From positions 310,001 to 374,000 of the forward strand of contig JAESIW010000115.1 in NCBI GenBank assembly GCA_016802295.1: a stretch of 64,000 bases of DNA, given 5' to 3'. The notes under the pieces are model-generated. The model searched no databases. It saw only the letters and a program-made list of their open reading frames with translations, and had not been told where the DNA came from. Made by a program: the position numbers and the translations under genes. This document shows positions 58,411 through 64,000 of this stretch, piece after piece. Source of the stretch: Brachionus rotundiformis. Taxonomy: Eukaryota; Rotifera; Eurotatoria; Ploima; Brachionidae. How positions within the stretch are numbered: position 1 is the first letter of the stretch; every line of letters begins with the position of its first letter.

Positions 58411-59762
58411 ATGGGTCAGCGATCATCAACTGCTTCAGTAAACAACTCGCAGGCAACAGAGGCGTCCAACACGGCACCGAACAGCTCAAACCACCGTCAT
58501 CGTCACAGACACAGAAATGTTTCCCAATCAAACTCGAATCAGTCAGTGGCAAATATGTCACCGCGTAGTCGCTTACGCAGCGAAATAGCCCGGCGTGGCT
58601 ACTCTTCAAATCAAGATATTTTGTTCAGGATTTTCCAAGCCCAGTCTGCGTCACAATCGCCCACATCAAATAGAAACCAAAACTCGGATCTAAGCTCTGA
58701 CGAAGATGAATCTACCTGGAATCACGATTTGAGCTCGTTGGCAAGCACGCTTCCCTTTTTTTTGGGAATGAGAGGTAAAGATTATTTTCTGGTTTAATTA
58801 AATGGACATTTTCTTAATTATGTAACATTAACCGCATTTACATAACTCAAACACGTGATTTTCTTTTACCAATTTTTCCAAAGTTAAAATTTTTTTTTTA
58901 AATTAATTTGTTTTATTAAATTAAATAAAATATTTTCGACCAGGGAGCAAATAAGTAGACAAAGGATGAATTCACCTGGAACAAGATTGATCTGATAGAA
59001 TACCAAATATAATTGAACAAAATTTTTATTATCTAATGTTTTGTTTATGTGATTAATTGAGTTCTTAATTAACTTAAAGTAAATGTAGTTAAATATTTAT
59101 GAGTTCTATACATTTCTAATCCTGCGTACCAATTAATATGGCTCATAAAAATAGGTTTCCAAAACTCTCTCTAATTTGTTATTTAATCTATCATTTAAAC
59201 CATTAAATTTTAATAATTAAATGTGCTATCCAAAAATTGCCAATAGATACTCTTTTTCATATTATCATGAAATGTTGATAGAAAAATAAATTAAATGTAA
59301 ATAAATAAATATTTTATTATATTTGTTAATTAATTAGAATTTTTTCCTATTTACAAAATATTATTACAAATAGTTGATAATTTTTAGACCTGAAATGCTT
59401 TGTCTGCAATAAAATGATTCCAGCCGATGATGTCGAGGCTCATATCATGATGTGTTTGACCAAGCCTCGACTGACCTACAATGGTAGTTTAAATTTTTAA
59501 ACAATTAGGACTAAATAAATTTTTTAAAAATAATTAAAGAGGATGTTTTGAGTGATGACAAAGGTGAATGTGTAATTTGCCTCGAAGAGCTAGAAAAAGG
59601 CCAGACGATTGCACGTTTGCCATGCCTATGCATTTACCACAAAAAGTAAAATGAATTCATTTTTTTGCCAATCGACACAAATAACCACTGATTTTCAATT
59701 TAAGTTGCATTGATCAATGGCTAGAACGAAGTCAAAGCTGTCCTGGACATCCGCCAGATTAA
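58411..59762 (+). CDS. ZNRF: ZNRF1/2-type E3 ubiquitin ligase
   Basis: Four exons: 58411-58774, 59388-59483, 59540-59645 and 59705-59762, phases agreeing, 207 residues (human ZNRF1 has 227). The N-terminus MGQRSST is a myristoylation site (Gly2, Ser6), as in ZNRF1/2. A low-complexity Ser/Asn/His region follows, with an RHRHRHR run. Then comes the ZNRF zinc finger DLKCFVCNKMIPADDVEAH...MMCLTKPRLTYN, and the C-terminal RING ECVICLEELEKGQTIARLPC...CIYHKNCIDQWL...SCPGHPPD. Members are membrane-associated E3 ligases of endosomes, lysosomes and neuronal membranes. The ATG at 58411 is chosen because it gives the myristoylation motif; the frame is open for only a few codons upstream without another ATG. 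The symbol is at family level; ZNRF1 and ZNRF2 cannot be separated. Confidence 0.95.
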
Positions 59763-60236
59763 GTTGTTCAACTTTTGATTACAATTCTCGGTCTAATTAC
59801 CGGTTCAAGGCTTTGGTTCATTATTTTGTTTTGCACTGGCAAAATTTTTCTATTCTAGGGCTCGCTTATTTTCTTATTTTCGAGTCAATTTTGTTTATTT
59901 AAAATAATAAAATTGTATATATTTTTGAAAAAGAAAAGTATATATAAATATATATATAGACCAAGTTTTTTTATCATATGTTATAAGACTTAAAGTTTAA
60001 TTTAAATTTAAATTAGAAATTTATTAACTATTTTAGAAGCCAAATAATTCGTCGGACTTAACTATTCCTATTCAAATGGCGGTGTAAATACGCATAAAAT
60101 TGGTTTTTCATTTTTACATTTTTAAATAAAGTGTTTAAATATTAATTTTTGAATATATATATATCTATTTTATAATGGTCTAAAATCCATTTAGAGTATT
60201 TCTTAATTATTTTTTATTTATAAGTCAAAATTTAGA
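59763..60236. other. Intergenic, nothing recognised
   Basis: 474 bases between the ZNRF stop and the FAIM start, with polyadenylation-like AATAAA at about 59905 and short TA runs at 59940-59958 and 60153-60164. An open frame reading on from ZNRF exon 4 in another phase (59717-59902) is spurious. Confidence 0.6.
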
Positions 60237-60877
60237 ATGTCCGATGATCTTGTCGCCAAATGGGATATTTCCCTGCCTGATGGAAAATACAGAATAGAGT
60301 TCGAACATGGCACAACTAGTGGTAGGCGAGTTATTCGAGTGAATAGCAAAGTTTGCCAAATTATTTAGAAATAAAATTGGTTTTTAAAGATACTTTTAAA
60401 AGGAGATCATGCGGCAAAATTGGATGTTCAAGCTTGTTGGCCAAGAGAATTTTACAATTGGAAAAAATAAATTCGTCATTTCAATTGATTCAGCATCTGG
60501 CTTCACCTATGAGTACACATTGGAAGTAAATGGAAAAAGTTATCAGAAATTTTGCGAAAATCAATCAAAAATACTTCAATCGTGGACATTTTGTGTTGGC
60601 AACAAGGATTGTCGCCTAACACTGGAAAAAAATACCATGGATTTATGGCTAAATGGGGAAAGATTAGATGTAGAGGTATGCTTTGTATCAAGTGAAAGAA
60701 AATCTTGATAAAAAACTTAAATTAAAGGCTGATTTTATTGAAAATGGCACTGAGACTAATTTTGACATTGATGGAACACAATGTAAGCTTATCACTGTTA
60801 GTAGTGGGCACAGAAGATCTGGTCTTGTGCACGCATTAATTGTAAATGATAAAGAAATACCTCCTGCTTCACATTGA
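60237..60877 (+). CDS. FAIM: Fas apoptotic inhibitory molecule 1
   Basis: Three exons, 60237-60350, 60403-60675 and 60728-60877, all phase 0, giving 178 residues (human FAIM-S has 179). It opens MSDDLVAKWDISLPDGKYRI, with IEFEHGTTSGRRVI next, then NWMFKLVGQENFTIG, SASGFTYEYTLEVNGKSY, MDLWLNGE, NGTETNFDI and VNDKEIPPASH. These follow the family order without gaps. FAIM is a soluble beta-sandwich protein described in vertebrates as an inhibitor of Fas-induced death and, more broadly, as protecting cells against protein aggregation. The ATG follows directly after an acceptor-like AAAATTTAG. COP9 subunit 8 begins 172 bases downstream on the same strand. Confidence 0.96.
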
Positions 60878-61049
60878 ACTAATTATTTTTTTTCACATTT
60901 TTACCGTCCACTTTAGAAAATGTTTTTTACTAATAAATTATTACTTTTTAATTTAATTTTTAATTTGTAATGACATTTATCCTTGTTTGATATCAAGGAC
61001 CCGTTCGCCTCTTTTCTTAAGTACTAATTTTTCTAAATTTTTGATTAGT

Positions 61050-61668
61050 ATGAATTTGGATCAAAAGTCTTTGGAAGAAAAAATTGATCAACTAGAACAA
61101 ATTGAGCTAAATGACCAAGATGAAACTGCCGAAGAAGTTTATATTAAGCTTATGATTTTGTACATTCTAGATGATCAGGCGTAAAAAATTTAAAAATTTA
61201 AAATTAGCTTAAGTCTAAAATTGATTTAGTATGAAAGCTAAATTTTTGTGGAAAAGGATACCAACAAGGATAAAGGACCAAAATAGTGAATTATCCAAGT
61301 TTTGGCCAATAGTGCAAAATTTCATTCTCCGTAACTATCCCGGAGCCTTCCAGTTGGCAAATCAGTTCATCAATTTTTCCAAAGATGATCTGAAAAGCTT
61401 ATTTAGTTATTTTACGGAAAGAATGCGAGAAAAACTATTTAGTCTGGTTCAGAATGTTTATTCTTCAATTAGAATTAAAGACTTGGCCAATTTGCTTCAA
61501 TTAGATGAAGATAAAATTGTAAAAATAAGTCTACAAAACGAGTGGCAAATTGACGAAACCAGAACATATCTCAAGCCTAAAAAGCTGCCTCCGAGTGAAA
61601 CTCTTCATATTGACAATCAATTTCAATTAGAACAACTTACTAAAATAGTTTCTTTTATCGAAACATAA
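61050..61668 (+). CDS. COPS8: COP9 signalosome complex subunit 8
   Basis: Two exons, 61050-61180 and 61230-61668, joined in phase 2 (DDQ-A-MKAKFLWKRIP), 189 residues against 209 in human. The landmark LYILDDQAMKAKFLWKRIPT corresponds to human [52 protein letters not shown] and QNEWQIDETRTYLKPKK continue the PCI-like (CSN8/PSD8/EIF3K) domain, and the end LEQLTKIVSFIET matches human LARLTDYVAFLEN. CSN8 is a subunit of the COP9 signalosome, which removes NEDD8 from cullins and so regulates cullin-RING ubiquitin ligases. An acceptor-like TTTTTGATTAG lies one base before the ATG. Confidence 0.95.
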
Positions 61669-62259
61669 AATAAGATAAATATGTTCTAATTTATTGCCGA
61701 TTGAAAATAACATTTATTTAACTTTTTTTAAACATCTTAAAAACTAATTTAGTATTTATTTCATATATAAAAATTGTCAAGAAAAGACAATAAAGAATAA
61801 ATAAATATTTTTAATTTTTAAGTAATGAATGTAATGAATGTAGAACATTCTAAGAAACTACTTTTTTTATTTGTATTGCTATTCTATGAAATTAGTATCA
61901 AGGGCTCAATAGGGACTTGAATAAAAATATTAAATTGTTTTGTAAAATTCTTTATTGTTTTTAAAAATTAAACTAAAAAGGTTTTAAAGTTTTTCTAATC
62001 TAAAATAACCTAATTAAGCTTTTAATTATTTTGATATTTTTAACCCTTAATCGCTCCTTGGTGATTGCTTTTTATTTATATGGACCTCTATTTAAGTGAG
62101 CTCTTTCGCGATTTTTGATCTTCAAGAATCTTTTTGTTTTTCTAACTACGTTACTTACCTTTTTGTTCCCATTGAATTGCTTTGCTTGGTAATAGATGTT
62201 CAAGTTGGCACCTTTTATTTTAGCTAAATCATGCTTAGTTTTACATTTTTTAAAATAAG
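61669..62259. other. Intergenic, nothing recognised
   Basis: 590 bases downstream of COPS8, including its likely 3' UTR with several AATAAA-type hexamers near 61790-61803. A duplicated GTAATGAAT unit lies at about 61823-61840. No gene. Confidence 0.6.
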
Positions 62260-62650
62260 TAGTAGTAGTAGTAGTAGTAGTAGTATAAAAACCGCGTGGC
62301 GAGATAACTCGCAGGGGAGACCCCTCAAAGCGGTCGTCTTAATTGATAATGGTCGTATTTGATTTTAAAGGAGTCCACAGTCTCAGTTGCGACTATGTCA
62401 TCTGGCAGTTCGTTCCATAAATTAGCTATCCGATTAATGAAGAAGTTGTGTCTTTGCTGACAAGATACCACGATCTCACGCCGTAGTTGACTTCTCTTCG
62501 TGTTTTCGGAGCCGACCATTTTGGCTCGCTGTACCACGTTATGTCATCTTTGCTTCTGCTGACTTTGTATAGTTGAATTAAGTCACCCCGTTGTCGTCTT
62601 GTCTCTAAAGATGTAAGACCCATCCGCTTAAGTCTGTTCTCGTACTCCAT
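62260..62650 (-). mobile_element. 5'-truncated LINE (CR1/jockey-like) with microsatellite tail
   Basis: On minus, the first frame reads MEYENRLKRMGLTSLETRRQ, then RGDLIQLYKVSRSKDDITW. After a frame change, NFFINRIANLWNELPDDIVA and SFKIKYDHYQLRRPL follow to a stop at 62325. These are the YE.RL..LGL.SLE.RR.RGDLI and WN.LP..VV blocks also seen in the copy at 25.3-26.7 kb. Beyond the stop is a short UTR and a (CTA)n tail (TAG on plus, 62260-62284), matching the microsatellite ending of the other copy in position but not in motif. GC content is well above background, suggesting a fairly recent insertion. Confidence 0.85.
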
Positions 62651-62774
62651 ATTACTTTCAAATTTTTTACAAATTAAACAAATTAGGGAACTAAAATGAA
62701 CCTTTTAAAGTTGGTTCTTTAAATGCAAAATGGTGCAACATACAAAGTTGCATCAATTGACAAATCCTTATAAT

Positions 62775-62955
62775 GTGTTCAAAAAATTATACAAAATGCA
62801 GTTCGCGCAACAATACTAAAATTAAATTTCTTCCAAATTTGCCGAGTTTTCCAAGAATTCTGTGTAAGAATAATATGTTTCGTCATGTTGCATTTACAGA
62901 ACCAGTTTTTAACTTCTAAAAAAAAATTTACAAGATTGTTTGGCATTTAGTTCTG
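62775..62955 (+). pseudogene. LINE RT C-terminal fragment
   Basis: A frame reads CVQKIIQNAVRATILKLNFF, then FQEFCVRIICFVMLHLQNQF to a stop. QKIIQNAVRATIL is the QKIQNRALRIIL-type block of jockey-like reverse transcriptases, as in the copy at 1-650. Only about 55 codons survive. Confidence 0.55.
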
Positions 62956-63424
62956 ATCTATTACAGCAAATTTTTTTTTTCTGTTTGAATTTTGAATGTT
63001 TGAAAACCAAAAAAAAAGAACCGATCGAAAAACAAAATTTATTACAAAATTATTTAAATCATGTGACTAACGATATTGCAGCAAATTTCACAAAACTGTA
63101 TAACAGCAAGTAATTGTAAATTATTACGAGCTTGACTAGAAAAAGGGTTACACAATTTTTTAAAATGATCCATAAAAATAAAGATTAACACTTAATTAAA
63201 TAAAAAAACACTTATTATTTATAACTGACACTTATTTGATTAAGAAGACCACTAATTAATTAAAAAACTCGTCTTTAATTTTTAAAACTATTTACAAATG
63301 TTGAAATTACTCAACACAGCATTCACCGCGTGAAATACGACGAAAATGACTGGGCGTTAAGCTTAAGCACTTTGGATTAAGCAATATAAATGTCATCATC
63401 AAATTGGAATCGCAGCACGCAAGA
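62956..63424. other. Intergenic, nothing recognised
   Basis: 470 AT-rich bases between two transposon relics, with no motif I can support. Confidence 0.5.
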
Positions 63425-63600
63425 TAAAGTGTAATTTTGACTCTGTCGATATGGATATCCCAATTCAATCAATTCGAAAAAAAGGAAGACTTAAAAAAAA
63501 CACTAAAGGCTCTCCTTTTTCAACCAAGCGATACACAAGCTTCAAGTTCGTCTCCAAAGGGAATTGAATATGACGAAGATTCAGAAGATGAAGTATAAAA
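63425..63600 (+). pseudogene. Transposon protein C-terminus with frameshift
   Basis: One frame reads KCNFDSVDMDIPIQSIRKKG then RLKKNTKGS. The next frame, entered in the A run near 63495-63505, reads ALLFQPSDTQASSSS and ends in an acidic EYDEDSEDEV before a stop at 63600. The basic GR.KK motif followed by an acidic tail resembles the ends of domesticated or transposon DDE proteins. Family uncertain. Confidence 0.3.
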
Positions 63601-64000
63601 AAAAATCAGATCAGAACGAAGCGTTTGACATCGAGTCAAAATCATGAGAAAACTGTGGCAGTAAATCGACGAAAAAAAGATACTGAGCTTTTCTGAATAA
63701 TAAATGTGGTAAAAAAAATTATAAAGTTATTTTTTAATATTTGTGTTTTTTTTTTAATAAATGTGTGTTGAAATATTAAAAAAAAAGGTTTTTCTTAATA
63801 TTTTTTATTAAATGTGTTCTTTTTAATAAAATTGTGGTATCACAAATGATTATATCAAAATACTGTATTTTTTTTATTTCTTTTAATAATCGAAGAAACT
63901 CGGTTAATCTGTTTAAATGAGGACAAATATAGATCATTTTTAATTCAAATCATCAAATCACCTATAATAATTTTTTATTAATTTATTTTCCTAATTATAA
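63601..64000. other. Intergenic to window end, nothing recognised
   Basis: 400 bases, largely A/T homopolymer runs with repeated TTTTAATAAATGTG-like units at about 63745-63835. No coding signal. Confidence 0.5.

Noticed and set aside
59717..59902. 61-codon plus frame after ZNRF.
   Set aside because: Wrong-frame reading of ZNRF exon 4 continuing into its 3' UTR.
1..64000. CRISPR arrays, bacterial operons or other prokaryotic systems.
   Set aside because: Spliced metazoan genes throughout; no spaced direct repeats or Shine-Dalgarno-led gene clusters.

Overview
The window is animal nuclear DNA: very AT-rich, genes split by short GT-AG introns on both strands, and roughly half of the sequence intergenic or intronic with no coding signal. 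The gene complement is metazoan (receptor tyrosine phosphatase, tetraspanin, class A GPCR, gankyrin, ITFG1/TIP, RBMX2, ZNRF, FAIM, COP9 subunit 8). High AT, compact introns, abundant decayed LINEs and a FLYWCH transposon gene would fit a small lophotrochozoan or gnathiferan such as a monogonont rotifer. That placement is a guess from style, not from a search.

Layout. 1-1.6 kb: decayed non-LTR retrotransposon (LINE) tails. 6.29-7.11 kb (+): gankyrin/PSMD10, four exons. 13.3-14.9 kb (+): intronless GPCR. 16.09-17.09 kb (-): tetraspanin, four exons. 19.1-38.6 kb (-): one large receptor-type protein tyrosine phosphatase that I rebuilt as 24 exons (1,771 codons, all phases agreeing). Its introns hold LINE copies and a tRNA-derived SINE with a 14-bp target duplication. 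39.7-40.95 kb (-): broken FLYWCH/MULE transposase gene cut by a short pogo-like inverted-repeat element. 41.7-45.47 kb (-): ITFG1/TIP, eight exons, with a nested pair of MITEs in its fourth intron. 47.8-49.2 kb (-): RBMX2, four exons, with another inverted-repeat element in its last intron. 49.3-50.1 kb (-): single-exon membrane-anchored methyltransferase-like gene. 51.0-52.6 kb: transposon debris (Tc1-type HTH, tRNA-like box). 54.07-55.54 kb (+): AADAC-like serine esterase. 55.8-56.4 kb: scrambled LINE pieces. 58.4-59.8 kb (+): ZNRF-type E3 ligase. 60.2-60.9 kb (+): FAIM, followed 172 bp later by COP9 signalosome subunit 8 (61.05-61.67 kb, +). 62.3-63.6 kb: further LINE and transposase debris.

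The genes look like an ordinary, functionally unrelated neighbourhood: proteasome and COP9 subunits, a splicing factor, signalling receptors, an esterase. The most unusual item is the ectodomain of the phosphatase. Three fibronectin III domains are each split after the first strands by a cysteine-rich PAN/Apple-like module, apparently inserted at a phase-1 intron site that the insert-free last FN3 also carries. The second phosphatase domain has lost its catalytic residues. Second in interest are the transposon relics whose structure can be read directly: nested MITEs with a 9-bp duplication, and a SINE sharing its 3' end with a LINE found in the same window.
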